Part shown: in pieces, positions 28,249 to 36,998 of the stretch | Layout of the letters: each line of letters begins with the position of its first letter | Position numbering within the stretch: the stretch's first letter is position 1 | Assembly: GCA_958434805.1 (NCBI GenBank) | Contig: CAUBDX010000006.1 | Coordinates: 1-64,000 of the forward strand | DNA length: 64,000 bases | From: an uncultured Phocaeicola sp. | Lineage (GTDB): Bacteria; Bacteroidota; Bacteroidia; Bacteroidales; Bacteroidaceae | Direction of reading: 5' to 3' | Made by a program: the position numbers and the translations under genes | The notes under the pieces: generated by a model | Told to the model about the DNA's origin: nothing | Databases searched by the model: none | The model's input: only the letters and a program-made list of their open reading frames with translations

Positions 28249-29028
28249 ATGAACGAGAAAGCTATTATCCGGTTGGTGCGCAGCGCCACCTTGAAAATCA
28301 ATTATGCAGGACACACCATCCTTGTTGACCCCGTATTTGCCGACAAAGGAACCCTGCAATCCGCTCTCGGCGTGTATAAAAGTCCGAGGGTGCATCTGGT
28401 AATGCCCATCAGCGAAATCACCGAGGGCGTGGATATGGTACTGCTCACACACAACCACATTGACCATTATGAACCGAGCGTGAAACAACATTTGCCGAAA
28501 GACATCCCTTTCTACACCCAGCCGCAAGACAAGGAAACCCTCGTGCAAGATGGTTTTACAAATGTAGAAGCAATTGAAAAGAGCAAGACAATAGGCAACC
28601 TGACCATCCACCGCACCACGGGTCATCACGGTTTCGGTCAGATAGGCCAGATGATGGGACCCGTGTCGGGCTATGTGCTGATGGCGGAGGGACTTCCGAC
28701 CATTTATATAATGGGCGACTGCAAATGGGAACCGTGCATCCTTGAAACCGTGGAAAAATACCGCCCTGATTATATCGTTGTAAACAGCGGCGGTGCGGTG
28801 TTCCCCGAATTTTCCAAGACAGACGGCTGCATCATCCCCGACGAACAGGAAGTGATGGCGATGCTCGACACGCTCCCCGCACAAATCAAACTGATAGCCG
28901 TACACATGGATGCTATTGACCATTGCCAGACAACACGCGAAATCCTGCGAAACGAAGCTCGCCATCACGGGACGGATATGAGCCGACTGATTATACCGGA
29001 AGACGGAGAAAGCATAACACTTAAATAA
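28249..29028 (+). CDS. MBL-fold metallo-hydrolase (UlaG-like)
   Basis: This 259-residue cytoplasmic protein has the metallo-beta-lactamase motif THNHIDHY (HxHxDH), further histidines in TTGHHGFG, and a metal aspartate in IMGDCKWE. No signal peptide is seen. UlaG-like enzymes act on small metabolites such as lactones or phosphodiesters; the substrate here is unknown. It opens a four-gene plus-strand cassette with a cupin and two radical SAM proteins. Confidence 0.87.
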   Translation: MNEKAIIRLVRSATLKINYAGHTILVDPVFADKGTLQSALGVYKSPRVHLVMPISEITEGVDMVLLTHNHIDHYEPSVKQHLPKDIPFYTQPQDKETLVQDGFTNVEAIEKSKTIGNLTIHRTTGHHGFGQIGQMMGPVSGYVLMAEGLPTIYIMGDCKWEPCILETVEKYRPDYIVVNSGGAVFPEFSKTDGCIIPDEQEVMAMLDTLPAQIKLIAVHMDAIDHCQTTREILRNEARHHGTDMSRLIIPEDGESITLK

Positions 29029-29061
29029 CTGTATAAACAATCATTTCAAAATATTAGAAAG

Positions 29062-29526
29062 ATGAAAAAGATTAGGAAAATCGCGGTAGAACAGAATTTC
29101 GCCGCGATCAGTGTCGGTAAGTTGAATGAACTGAATGAATACGAACTTCAGCTTGGCCCGGATGTGAAAATCCCCGGAAAAGTATTCTGCAGCACCGCTC
29201 TCGGAACTACGGGAAGCGAGTTTTCTTTCCAGTCATTCGCCCCGGGTACAGAAACCGGATTTCTGCATAGTCACAAGAGTCATGAGGAGCTTTATTTTTT
29301 CCTCTCCGGTAAAGGTGAATTTCAAGTAGACGGAACAGTGTTCCCAGTGGAAGAAGGTAGCGTTGTCAGGGTATCTCCTGCAGGAAAACGAAGTGTCCGT
29401 AACAACGGAACGACTCCGCTCCTCATGCTCTGCATACAATATTGCAGCAATACATTCTCACAGGAGGATGCCACTGACGGAATCATACTGAAAGAACCGG
29501 TAAAATGGAAAGTCTCTCCGAAATGA
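29062..29526 (+). CDS. Cupin-domain protein
   Basis: This 154-residue single-domain cupin has motif 1 as HSHKSHEELYFFLSGKG, giving the usual two His plus Glu metal ligands, and motif 2 near EEGSVVRVSPAGKRSVRN. It may be a small metal enzyme or a ligand sensor. It lies 33 bases after the MBL gene, and its stop overlaps a possible ATG of the next gene (29523), so it is part of the same unit. Confidence 0.85.
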   Translation: MKKIRKIAVEQNFAAISVGKLNELNEYELQLGPDVKIPGKVFCSTALGTTGSEFSFQSFAPGTETGFLHSHKSHEELYFFLSGKGEFQVDGTVFPVEEGSVVRVSPAGKRSVRNNGTTPLLMLCIQYCSNTFSQEDATDGIILKEPVKWKVSPK

Positions 29527-30218
29527 TTCTAAAAAGGAACTCTAAGCAGATGACTATCTGTATAAAATCCCTGATAAAGAATATGAACATAGTGATAGGC
29601 TGCTCAATAGGGTGCAGCTACTGCTATGCCCGTAATAACTGTCGCCGCTTCCATATCACGGACGATTTTTCTGTACCCGAATATATGGGGCGCAAGCTAC
29701 ACATCATCGACACTCCAAAACCTCACGTATGGCTGATGACCGGAATGAGCGACTTCTCCGATTGGAAGCCTGAATGGAACGCGGAGATTTTCGGAAGAAT
29801 GAAAAGCAATCCGCAACACGCTTATATCTTTCTTACGAAACGTCCGGATAAGGTCTGTTTTTCTACGGATGACGAAAATGTCTGGATGGGCGTGACCGTC
29901 ACGCGCAGTTCCGAGAAAAAAAGGTTAGAAGATTTGAAAAGAAATATCAAGGCCAAACATTACCACGTCACCTTTGAACCTATCTTTGACGAAATCGGAG
30001 AGATAGACTTCGCGGGTATCGATTGGGTTGTCATAGGCACGGAAACGGGACATCGGAAAGGCAAAGTGGATTCCCGTCTCGAATGGGTGCTTCACATTGC
30101 CGACCAAGCCAAAGCGCAAGGAATCCCCGTATTTATGAAAGAGGATTTGCTGCTTATAATGGGGGAAGAAAGGATGATTCAGGAACTGCCGGAACAATTT
30201 ATCAAACGCATACAATGA
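29523..30218 (+). CDS. Radical SAM mobile pair protein A-like
   Basis: This protein of about 231 residues resembles the family named radical SAM mobile pair protein A (related to DUF5131/phage Gp37-like). The cluster motif is CSIGCSYC (CxxxCxxC), followed by YARNNCRRFH. Later landmarks are LMTGMSDFSDWKPEW, FLTKRPD and VIGTETGHRKGKVDS. I give the ATG at 29523, coupled to the cupin stop; the ATG at 29550 (MTICIKS) is an alternative. It overlaps partner B by ATGA. Family function is unknown. Confidence 0.85.
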   Translation: MILKRNSKQMTICIKSLIKNMNIVIGCSIGCSYCYARNNCRRFHITDDFSVPEYMGRKLHIIDTPKPHVWLMTGMSDFSDWKPEWNAEIFGRMKSNPQHAYIFLTKRPDKVCFSTDDENVWMGVTVTRSSEKKRLEDLKRNIKAKHYHVTFEPIFDEIGEIDFAGIDWVVIGTETGHRKGKVDSRLEWVLHIADQAKAQGIPVFMKEDLLLIMGEERMIQELPEQFIKRIQ

Positions 30219-31090
30219 ATACTGAAACAATCAAGGAAATAGACGTACAGAGCGTTATGACCAAATCCGCACTGCCAGTCGGAGGATATTCGGTCAATCC
30301 TTACGTGGGATGCCCTCACGCCTGCAAGTATTGCTACGCATCGTTTATGAAACGCTTCACCGGGCATACAGAACCGTGGGGCGCGTTTCAGGACGTGAAG
30401 AACTGGAAACCGATAGCCAATCCGCACAAATATGACGGTGAGCGCATCGTGATAGGTTCCGTGACGGACGGTTACAACCCCTATGAGGAACAATTCCGCC
30501 GTACCCGCAGGCTGCTCGAAGAACTGCGCGGAAGCAACGCCGAGATTATGGTATGTACGAAGTCCGACCTCGTCCTTCGCGACCTCGACCTGTTGAAACG
30601 TTTTCCCAAAGTAACAGTGTCTTGGTCAATCAATACGCTTAACGAACAGTTTCGTGCGGATATGGACAACGCCGTGAGCATAGAACGCCGCCTGAAAGCA
30701 ATGCGCCAAGTCTATGAGGCAGGCATCCGTACCGTGTGTTTCGTTTCGCCCATATTTCCGGGAATAACCGATGTAAAGACGATTATCAAGGAAGTGAAAG
30801 GATATGCCGATTTGATATGGCTTGAAAATCTGAACCTGCGCGGACAATTCAAAGGAGAGATAATGGCATATATCCGTGAGAAGCATCCCGAACTCTTCCC
30901 ATTATACGATGAGATTTACAACAAGAAAAGGCTTGATTACTGGCAGGCATTGGAGCAGGACATATCCCAATATGCACAGACGCAAGGATTTCCCTATCGG
31001 GTGAACGATTTGCCTTACGGACGCTCGGAAAAAGGAAAGCCTGTCATCGTAAATTATTTCTATCACGAAAAAATCAGGCTCAAAAAATAA
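30215..31090 (+). CDS. Radical SAM mobile pair protein B-like
   Basis: This 291-residue radical SAM protein starts at the ATG at 30215, which overlaps the stop of partner A (ATGA). The signature NPYVGCPHACKYCYASFMKR gives CxxxCxxC and is typical of mobile pair protein B; GSVTDGYNPYE and SWSINTLNE follow. The longer frame from 30023 is a shadow of gene A. The strict coupling suggests that A and B form a complex. Substrate and product are unknown. Confidence 0.87.
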   Translation: MNTETIKEIDVQSVMTKSALPVGGYSVNPYVGCPHACKYCYASFMKRFTGHTEPWGAFQDVKNWKPIANPHKYDGERIVIGSVTDGYNPYEEQFRRTRRLLEELRGSNAEIMVCTKSDLVLRDLDLLKRFPKVTVSWSINTLNEQFRADMDNAVSIERRLKAMRQVYEAGIRTVCFVSPIFPGITDVKTIIKEVKGYADLIWLENLNLRGQFKGEIMAYIREKHPELFPLYDEIYNKKRLDYWQALEQDISQYAQTQGFPYRVNDLPYGRSEKGKPVIVNYFYHEKIRLKK

Positions 31091-31505
31091 GATGTATATA
31101 AATTCCCGCTATGGGATGATAGCAAACAGCTTCGGTATGCCCGAAACACAAACTTGCTACCATAAAAACAGAGTTCAGACTTTAAAACAACTCATAAACT
31201 TTGGGCAACTCAAAGGACTGCTCGCAGCTTCTTTCGGAAGCAAACGGGGGCGTTCAGGGGGCAACCCCACTGGCTCATTGGGGAGTTTTTAGCATGAGCG
31301 TCAGCGGTGCGTGAAGAAAACGCCATAATGAGCTATGGCTTTTGTTCCCAAAAGTCTGCGGCGGTGTCGGTTTTCCCTTGTCGGTCGGCAGAACGGAAGT
31401 CCGTCTGGCCAGCCTGCGGATGGCGATACTCACCTCCGTTGCTTCCACAGCAGGCTTGATGATGAATGAAAATCCGATGAATTGATGAATGGACGACTTA
31501 ACATA
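31091..31505. other. GC-rich non-coding remnant after the radical SAM pair
   Basis: No credible gene is seen in these 415 bases. Small hairpins include GCTTC-TTTCG-GAAGC near 31230 and GCCATA/TATGGC (31322-31339) followed by TTTTG, a possible terminator for the cassette. Composition is richer in G and C than the chromosome nearby. It reads like leftover mobile-element sequence. Confidence 0.5.
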
Positions 31506-31913
31506 CTAAAAGTCATAACGATACATGCTCAACATTCTTTCATCAAACCGCTTGGCAAACGCCTCATTCTCCTTGTCAAAGGCTCGTAACAATGTTTCAT
31601 ACTCCGTGCCGATGCCTTGATAGGCGTTGCGTACCATTTCAGCCGTGACAAATGCCTCACGGTCGGAAAGCCGCTGGTAGTGCTTCGTTATCTGCGCCTT
31701 GATGTTGTCAAGCGCATAGTTCACCGTCACCGCCTCGCGGCTCTTGCCTTTCGCCCTGTTGCCTTTAGCATCCCACAAATCCTTGGAGATACGCTACTTG
31801 CAACTGAACTGTGCGATAGTCCCGTTGATTGTAACCCGTCCCATGATGGGGACAATTCCATTCTTTTCCTTGCTTCCGTTTACATAGAAGACGGTCCTGA
31901 AAGTACTCCTCAT
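31506..31913 (-). pseudogene. Tyrosine integrase remnant (N-terminal part only)
   Basis: From the ATG at 31913 the frame reads like the arm-binding N-terminus of Bacteroides conjugative-transposon integrases (RSTFRTVFYVNGSKEKNG, then INGTIAQFSCK). It is then broken by an in-frame TAG at 31794-31796 (codon 40). The frame reopens (RISKDLWDAKGNRAKGKS) through the start of the SAM-like core-binding domain and ends at 31506 after about 135 codons. The whole catalytic domain with its R-H-R-Y residues is missing. It is therefore dead by two independent lesions. Confidence 0.85.
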
Positions 31914-32384
31914 AATCCTTGCTTTTTGTTTGGTGCAAAATTAGTTTATGGGAGTTGTAAAGGAAGAATGTAAACCTACGCAGAACGCAGAAATAGAGAC
32001 CGTTAGTGTTAAACGTGCATCAGGTGTTGGGTAATGATTTGGAAGTGCATCTATTGCTGTAATCCGCCCAAATCCGTTTTTCCGCCCTTATGTCATTCCG
32101 TACCACCCGAAGTCAAACCCTCTGACCGTCAGTGAGAATGCTCAAATTCGCTTTATTCTGCGCTTTATTCTGCGTTTTATCCTATTATTTTCAATTAAAA
32201 TCACTACATTGCAAAACATCTTCCTGCAAGAGTCATATCACAGCTTCAAATACAGGCCGACATGACTCTTACAAGTAAAAGCAGATGCAAAGCAAACCGT
32301 TCATTGAAGAAGAAGCCCCTTTCTCTTCTCCGGATATACACATTTGCAAGCTGTCTTTATAAACTTCTAAATCATGAAACGAAC
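31914..32384. other. Candidate element end and GH89 leader
   Basis: No gene is seen here. The part beside the integrase remnant would be the attachment end of the lost element; it holds the tandem 12-mers at 32149-32172. Closer to GH89, AAGAGTCAT (32228-32236) and ATGACTCTT (32262-32270) form a perfect 9-base inverted repeat that could be an operator or hairpin. Confidence 0.5.
32149..32172. repeat. Tandem 12-mers, possible integrase arm sites
   Basis: CGCTTTATTCTG occurs twice in direct succession, followed by a partial third copy (CGTTTTATCC). It lies about 240 bases upstream of the integrase remnant start, where arm-type sites or an attachment end would be expected. The site assignment is inference. 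Confidence 0.5.
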
Positions 32385-34538
32385 ATGAAAACGATTTGTC
32401 TTATTTGCATGCTTTGCATGGCAGTGGTTGTCAAAGCGGCTTCCCCCATACAAGGTTTGCTGGAACGCATTGACAAAGGAGCTTCGCGCAAGTTTGTCAT
32501 TGAGCAGGTAAAGTCACCGGCCGATTTCTTTGAATTAGACCAGAAAGGTGACAAAGTAGTGATTCGTGGCAATAATTATGTGAGCATTGCCACAGGAGTG
32601 AACTGGTATCTGAAATACTATGCAGGTATTCATCTTTCGTGGAATGGCATGACGGCGCAGCTCCCGGCCGTGCTTCCTGCCGTTCCCCGGAAAGAGCGTC
32701 ATGAAACAGATATGAAATATCGTTATGACTTCAATTACTGCACCTATTCCTATACCATGGCATTCTGGGACTGGAATCGCTGGGAGAAGGAAATAGACTG
32801 GATGGCATTGCATGGCATCAATCTTCCCTTGGCTGTAGTAGGTGCAGATGTGGTGTGGTATAATGTATTGACCCAGCTGGGTTATCCCAAAGACGAAATC
32901 AATGAATTTATTGCCGGTCCTGCTTTTCAGGGATGGTGGCTGATGAATAACCTCGAAGGTTGGGGCGGTCCCAATCCCGACAGCTGGTACAAGCAGCGTG
33001 AAACTTTACAGAAACAAATCCTCAAGCGTATGCGTGAATATGGCATCCAGCCGGTATTGCCAGGCTATTCGGGGATGGTTCCTCACAATGCCAAAGAGCG
33101 TCTGAAACTGAATGTTTCCGATCCGGGCTTGTGGTGCGGCTACCGGCGTCCTGCTTTCCTGCAGCCCACTGACTCACGCTTCAACGAGATAGCCGACCTT
33201 TATTACAAGGAGATGAACCGTCTTTACGGCAAAGCCGATTTTTACAGTATGGATCCTTTCCACGAAGGAGGAAATGTGGCAAGTGTGGATTTGAATGCTG
33301 CAGGTCAAGCCATTTGGGGAGCAATGAAAAAGGCAAACCCGAAAGCTGTCTGGGTGATCCAGGCATGGCAGGCGAATCCGAGGCAGAAGATGATTGAAAA
33401 TCTTCCTGCCGGAGATTTGATTGTACTCGACCTCTTTTCCGAGAGCCGCCCTCAATGGGGTGATTCAGAATCGACCTGGTACCGGAAGGAAGGTTTCGGA
33501 AAACATGACTGGCTCTACTGCATGCTGCTGAATTACGGCGGCAATGTAGGTCTGCACGGAAAGATGAAGCACGTCATTGATGAGTTCTACAAGGCAAAAA
33601 CATCTTCTTTCAGCAAGACGATGAAAGGAGTGGGCATGACCATGGAAGGCACGGAAAATAATCCGGTCATGTTCGAACTGCTTTGCGAACTGCCTTGGCG
33701 TCCGGTGTGGTTTCACAAAGAGGAGTGGCTGAGGAACTATACAGTGGCACGTTACGGCAAGGTCGACAAAGCAATTCAGGATGCATGGCTGCTACTGAGT
33801 AATACCATTTATGACTGTCCGGCAAAGAATACTCAGCAGGGAACACATGAATCCGTCTTCTGCGCCCGACCGGGATACGATGTTTATCAGGTGTCCAGCT
33901 GGAGCGAGATGGAACCTTATTATAAACCGGAAGATATTATCCGTGCCGCAGGCATGATGCTTTCGGCAGCCGACCGCTTCAAGGGAAATAATAATTTTGA
34001 GTATGACTTGACAGATATTGTCCGTCAGGCTGTGGCTGAAAAGGGTCGTCTGGTTTATCCCGTCATGATAGATGCGTATAAGGCAGGAGAAAAAGATCTG
34101 TTTGCAGCTGCTTCACAGCGCTTCCTCGACCTCATTCTCTTGCAGGATAAATTACTTGCCGTCCGCCCAGAGTTTAAGGTAGGCACATGGATTGGAAGCG
34201 CACGTAATTTAGGCACTACTCCCGAAGAAAAGGACTTGTATGAATGGAACGCACGCGTACAGATTACGACATGGGGGAACCGTGTGGCAGCTGATGAAGG
34301 CGGTCTGCGCGACTATGCACACAAGGAATGGAACGGCTTGCTACGCGATTTTTATTACAACCGCTGGAAAGTGTGGATTGACCAGCAAAAAGCCCGGCTG
34401 GACGGTGCGCCGGTGAAAGAGATAGATTTCTATGACATTGAAGAACAGTGGACAAAACAGACCCATCCTTATTCTTCGCAAGCCGAAGGCGATGTGATAG
34501 AGGTTGCCAAGGAAGTTTATGCCAAGATTACCGAATAG
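32385..34538 (+). CDS. Alpha-N-acetylglucosaminidase (GH89)
   Basis: This 718-residue secreted enzyme of the NAGLU family removes terminal alpha-GlcNAc, as found on gastric mucin O-glycans and heparan sulfate. It has a signal peptide (MKTICLICMLCMAVVVKA). Family motifs are clear: DWNRWEKEIDWMALHGINLP, YSMDPFHEGG, VLDLFSESRPQW and a glutamate-rich site in ENNPVMFELLCELPWR. I chose the ATG at 32385 because it begins the signal peptide. Length matches the family. Confidence 0.93.
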   Translation: MKTICLICMLCMAVVVKAASPIQGLLERIDKGASRKFVIEQVKSPADFFELDQKGDKVVIRGNNYVSIATGVNWYLKYYAGIHLSWNGMTAQLPAVLPAVPRKERHETDMKYRYDFNYCTYSYTMAFWDWNRWEKEIDWMALHGINLPLAVVGADVVWYNVLTQLGYPKDEINEFIAGPAFQGWWLMNNLEGWGGPNPDSWYKQRETLQKQILKRMREYGIQPVLPGYSGMVPHNAKERLKLNVSDPGLWCGYRRPAFLQPTDSRFNEIADLYYKEMNRLYGKADFYSMDPFHEGGNVASVDLNAAGQAIWGAMKKANPKAVWVIQAWQANPRQKMIENLPAGDLIVLDLFSESRPQWGDSESTWYRKEGFGKHDWLYCMLLNYGGNVGLHGKMKHVIDEFYKAKTSSFSKTMKGVGMTMEGTENNPVMFELLCELPWRPVWFHKEEWLRNYTVARYGKVDKAIQDAWLLLSNTIYDCPAKNTQQGTHESVFCARPGYDVYQVSSWSEMEPYYKPEDIIRAAGMMLSAADRFKGNNNFEYDLTDIVRQAVAEKGRLVYPVMIDAYKAGEKDLFAAASQRFLDLILLQDKLLAVRPEFKVGTWIGSARNLGTTPEEKDLYEWNARVQITTWGNRVAADEGGLRDYAHKEWNGLLRDFYYNRWKVWIDQQKARLDGAPVKEIDFYDIEEQWTKQTHPYSSQAEGDVIEVAKEVYAKITE

Positions 34539-34638
34539 TCTGCCGGCGTGATAAAGAAGACACATGCTTTTTCCAAATAGCGAAATCATTCATCTGCGAC
34601 AGTTCTTCCTTTTTACCACCCTTTAACCCGAATGGATT

Positions 34639-34761
34639 ATGAATAAACACATCCTCTTCTTTCTGGCAAAGATAATTGCCTTATTCTGCCTTTCTTTTGC
34701 CGACTACCCAACGACAGTTACAAGAACAGTGTCAGAAACCATTACGTTACTGCTCCAATGA
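34639..34761 (+). pseudogene. Orphan signal-peptide ORF (40 aa)
   Basis: ATG at 34639 opens MNKHILFFLAKIIALFC, a textbook signal peptide start, and the frame stops after 40 residues. It overlaps the 3' end of the convergent EEP gene by 15 bases. It looks like the beginning of a secreted protein whose body has been lost, though a real small exported peptide is possible. Confidence 0.4.
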
Positions 34762-35775
34762 GAAAGTAACAAGCAGCCCTTTATGGTCGGTCGGCCAAAC
34801 CCCTTGGGGCAACAGGAATTTATCTTTCGATTTGCTCGGCACCCGTTCGTTGTATGAAATGCTTCCTTCCGGACCGAACACAATCGCTTCCTTAAGTTTC
34901 AGTGACGGATGTGGATAATAAAACACATAGTCAATACGTTCACGCTCATCGGCTTTCGGTGCCCAAGTCAGTTTTTCTAACGGCATCAGCGGATTGTCAG
35001 CAGGGAATGTAAATCCGGGATAATTTACAACGTCAGGATAAAGCGTACGATAGGTGTCGATAAAGCCAGCATTGTCAAGAAGCAACGGAACAGTCCAGGG
35101 CACAATAAGTCCGTGGTGGTCAAACAGATCTTTTGTTTCACGGGTCCAGTCCAGATGAGAAGGCTCGTTAAAATCACCACCCAATATGACAAGGGTTCCC
35201 CGGGCTATATCCTTGCGTGCTTCTTCAATAAAGCAACGGATGGCATCATCGCGCAAAGATGCATCATTCACCTGCAAGACCTCAAGCACGGTCTGAGGGA
35301 TAGGAATCTCTTTCCAAGTGGAACCATCGTATCCACGCACATTGTAATAAGCATCGTTCAGATAATCCAGATGGGCTGTATAAACCGCTATCTCCTGATT
35401 GCCGATCCGGGATTTCATCTTGTAGATACTCCCGTGGTCATTGTTTTCGGGATATACAGTCAGGGAATCCGTGATAGGATGCCGGCTCAGCAACCCGGAA
35501 TCATAGCTGTAGAATGAATAATAGGTTTCTCCAAATTGCTTCAGCGACTCTACAATCCGGTCACAAAACCTTGTCTGGTTATAGTTCCTTACCTCACTGA
35601 AAGTAACAAAATCCGGTTTCAGGCGCACAATTTCCTGAACAATGGCATCATATCCTCCTTCCACAACGGTACCTTCCTGCCAGATGTTCCATTGCAGCAC
35701 CGTAAAATTCTTTTGCCGGGCCGATATATTCAAGGCACAGCAAATCACACAAAACAAAGCAATTAATTTTTTCAT
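34747..35775 (-). CDS. Secreted endonuclease/exonuclease/phosphatase-family protein
   Basis: This 342-residue protein has a signal peptide (MKKLIALFCVICCALNISA). EEP-fold motifs are present: LQWNIWQEG (Asn), FVTFSEVRN (Glu), LGGDFNEPSHLDWT and a late DYVFYYPHP. The fold serves nucleases, sphingomyelinases and inositol phosphatases; secretion and glycan-enzyme neighbours favour a phosphodiesterase outside the cytoplasm. I preferred the ATG at 35775 to that at 35796 because it directly begins the signal peptide. Confidence 0.85.
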   Translation of the reverse strand: MKKLIALFCVICCALNISARQKNFTVLQWNIWQEGTVVEGGYDAIVQEIVRLKPDFVTFSEVRNYNQTRFCDRIVESLKQFGETYYSFYSYDSGLLSRHPITDSLTVYPENNDHGSIYKMKSRIGNQEIAVYTAHLDYLNDAYYNVRGYDGSTWKEIPIPQTVLEVLQVNDASLRDDAIRCFIEEARKDIARGTLVILGGDFNEPSHLDWTRETKDLFDHHGLIVPWTVPLLLDNAGFIDTYRTLYPDVVNYPGFTFPADNPLMPLEKLTWAPKADERERIDYVFYYPHPSLKLKEAIVFGPEGSISYNERVPSKSKDKFLLPQGVWPTDHKGLLVTFSLEQ

Positions 35776-35850
35776 CCTCTTGTTTATTTTCTCCAATAGT
35801 TATCCAAAATCAGCCTTCATAATGAAGGAAGATGAACAGCCACTCAAAAT

Positions 35851-35892
35851 CTCACCGCAAATCAGTAGTAGGAAAACCCGATTTGCGGTGAG
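35851..35892 (-). terminator. 13-base perfect hairpin upstream of EEP gene
   Basis: CTCACCGCAAATC (35851-35863) pairs with GATTTGCGGTGAG (35880-35892) across 16 bases. It faces into the EEP gene start, so it may be the terminator of a neighbour since lost, or an attenuator in the EEP leader. Confidence 0.6.
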
Positions 35893-36020
35893 AAAGAAGG
35901 CAGCTGTCATCCATGCAAAAATAGAAAAACCGAAGAAATATGCCAAGATTTAACTCACTTAAAGAGTACAGTTCAAACACTTTTTTCACTTCCTTCTGTC
36001 TGGGATGCTTAATATTCCAA

Positions 36021-36593
36021 TTGTCGCAAGCATGACAAAAACTTCATTTTTCATACAGACTTGAAAAGATAATGATAAAATCTTATAGCTTTGCATGCGG
36101 AAATCAAGAACGACAGAAATGAAAACAATAAAAACGGTTTTAATAGGAGCCGGCTACCGGGGAATGCGGCTGCTGCGTCTGATGAAACAGATTCATGCTT
36201 ACCGCATCACTGCGCTGTTCGACCCTTCGTCTGAGCTTCTGCCGGAAGAAAAAATCGAACGATTCTCCGGCGAGACAAACGGGTATAAGGAAATGATTCT
36301 CCGCCACCGCCCCGACCTTGTGGTCATTGCCTCTCCGTGGAAATGGCATGTTGAGCAGGCTATGTATGCCTTGGAGCAAGGTTGCCATGTGGCTCTTGAA
36401 ATAAAGGGAGGACTGAAAACAGATGAATACTGCCCGCTGATTTCACTTGCCGAACAGAAAGGCTTGCGCATCTATCCGCTGGAGAACACGGTGTTCATGC
36501 GTGAAAACATGGCAATGCTGAATCTGGTACAAGCCGGAGTATTGGGCGACTTGGTTGCCCTTCGCGGAGGATACCGGCACGATTTGCGCGATA
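36021..36593 (+). repeat. Direct repeat, copy 1 (573 bp)
   Basis: This segment is repeated at 50084-50645. By eye the copies differ only by an 11-base deletion in copy 2 and one synonymous G/A change (AAG/AAA). Each includes 98 bases of upstream sequence with a promoter element plus the first ~158 codons of a GH109-like gene. Identity starts at TTGTCGCAAG and ends at GCGCGATA. Confidence 0.95.
36086..36093 (+). promoter_or_regulatory. -7 element TAGCTTTG in repeat copy 1
   Basis: TAGCTTTG fits TAnnTTTG, with CTTG 22 bases upstream as a partial -33. It sits 26 bases before the GH109-like ATG and is duplicated in copy 2 (TAGCTTTG near 50149-50156). Confidence 0.6.
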
Positions 36594-36628
36594 CAGCATA
36601 TTTTTGGAAACAACGTAAAATCCATTAA
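36119..36628 (+). pseudogene. GH109-like oxidoreductase, 3'-truncated copy
   Basis: The frame encodes the Rossmann-fold N-terminus of a Gfo/Idh/MocA protein (VLIGAGYRGMRLLRLM; SPWKWHVEQAMYALEQG; LEIKGGLKTDEYCPLI). At codon ~158 homology with the intact 3' part stops at the repeat end (36593), and a foreign tail (TAYFWKQRKIH) leads to a stop. About half the protein, including the catalytic domain, is missing. This copy keeps the 11 bases that copy 2 has lost. Confidence 0.9.
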
Positions 36629-36998
36629 AAAGCTAGGGGAGGGGGGTACATTATCAATCGTCATTTCCCATAAGCACATGATGACGAGCGTTATGAATAG
36701 GAAGGTTCAGTTTAACCCTGAACCTTCTTGAAGTTAAAATTTCGAACGATTTTACCGATGCAAAACACCTAAAATGCAGCTAAAAGTTACTCCTGAGTTT
36801 ATTCTTTAACTGAAAAAAATATTGGTAAGCTCATTTTAATTACCTATTTTTGTATTTTTAACAGCATTTTTACTTTCCATTGTAAATCTGTTTTATTCTC
36901 CCCTCTAAATTACGAAGAAAATTTGAATTACTGTTACTTTCCATCCTCTTTATTAAAATAAGTGGAAAAATTAGTTACTAAATAGAAAAGAGACACGA
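36629..36998. other. Leader of the PUL sigma gene
   Basis: No gene is seen here. A terminator-like hairpin, GAAGGTTCAG/CTGAACCTTC (36701-36727), stands near the left edge of the inserted PUL segment. The rest is AT-rich and should hold the promoter of the sigma gene at 36999; I saw no confident -7/-33 pair. Confidence 0.5.

Noticed and set aside
28231..29040. 269-codon minus-strand ORF
   Set aside because: It is the antisense shadow of the MBL-fold gene, whose HxHxDH motif is clear on the plus strand.
30023..30214. N-terminal extension of radical SAM protein B
   Set aside because: It is out-of-frame shadow of protein A; the ATGA overlap at 30215 gives the natural start.
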